A DNA stretch of 64,000 bases from Symbiodinium natans. Lineage: Eukaryota; Sar; Dinophyceae; Suessiales; Symbiodiniaceae. The stretch lies in the NCBI GenBank assembly GCA_905221605.1, contig CAJNDS010001946.1, positions 124,001 through 188,000 on the forward strand, read 5' to 3'. A program made the translations under genes and the position numbers. Of this stretch, positions 63,990 through 64,000 are shown one piece after another (within the stretch, counting starts at the first letter, position 1; every line of letters begins with the position of its first letter). Under the pieces are notes generated by a model. It saw only the letters and a program-made list of their open reading frames with translations, was not told the DNA's origin and did not search any database.

Positions 63990-64000
63990 CTGTGAAGCGA

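Noticed and set aside
63007-63995. Arg/Glu-rich minus and Ser/Leu-rich plus frames over the CT tract
   Set aside because: Pure microsatellite translation.

Overview
This 64-kb window is nuclear DNA of a dinoflagellate-type eukaryote. The signs are: genes split into many tiny exons (often 10-30 codons); splice donors that are often GC, and at least once GA, as well as GT; a 19-nt relic of the dinoflagellate trans-spliced leader (53124-53142, minus strand); scattered degenerate TTTAGGG-like motifs; a large load of simple repeats; and a decaying non-LTR retrotransposon. Nothing bacterial, viral or CRISPR-like is visible, and I saw no convincing rRNA or tRNA gene. Because exons are so short, most long open frames are antisense or repeat artefacts. 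Genes were recognised by joining short conserved blocks across introns.

Layout. 0-2.6 kb: simple repeats and a short acidic first exon. 2.6-4.8 kb (minus): a 2-oxoglutarate/Fe(II) oxygenase of the isopenicillin-N-synthase-like type with an EF-hand at its N terminus. 7.15-14.15 kb (minus): a calcium-dependent protein kinase (CDPK), traceable from kinase domain to four EF-hands; one intron holds about 1.4 kb of simple repeats, including a palindrome of about 480 bp. 16-21 kb: unassigned minus-strand exons. 22.5-25.3 kb (minus): a Ulp1/SENP-like SUMO protease. 25.5-25.8 kb: an AT-rich island with GC-clamped stem-loops. 27-29.8 kb (minus): a TPR-type protein. 31.3-32.2 kb (minus): an FkbM-like methyltransferase. 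33.6-38.9 kb: three unassigned minus-strand genes, one with membrane segments. 39.8-42.2 kb: a tandem array of about five 0.5-kb units. 42.2-51.3 kb: further unassigned minus-strand genes, one with a strongly acidic (EDH)n tract. 51.6-52.6 kb: a terminal-inverted-repeat element. 53.1 kb: the spliced-leader relic. 53.6-57.9 kb (minus): a LINE-like element with ORF1, endonuclease and reverse transcriptase. 58.8-60.0 kb (plus): the only convincing plus-strand gene. 60.0-61.6 kb (minus): a guanylate-binding-protein/atlastin-type GTPase. The window ends in a CT-rich microsatellite.

Nearly all genes lie on the minus strand, matching the long unidirectional gene clusters known in dinoflagellates; the strand switches locally at about 58.5-60 kb. 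The genes do not form one pathway. Two of them (CDPK and the EF-hand oxygenase) are probably calcium-responsive and lie next to each other. Exon ends are stated only where motif continuity and splice sites agree; all other gene limits are approximate.
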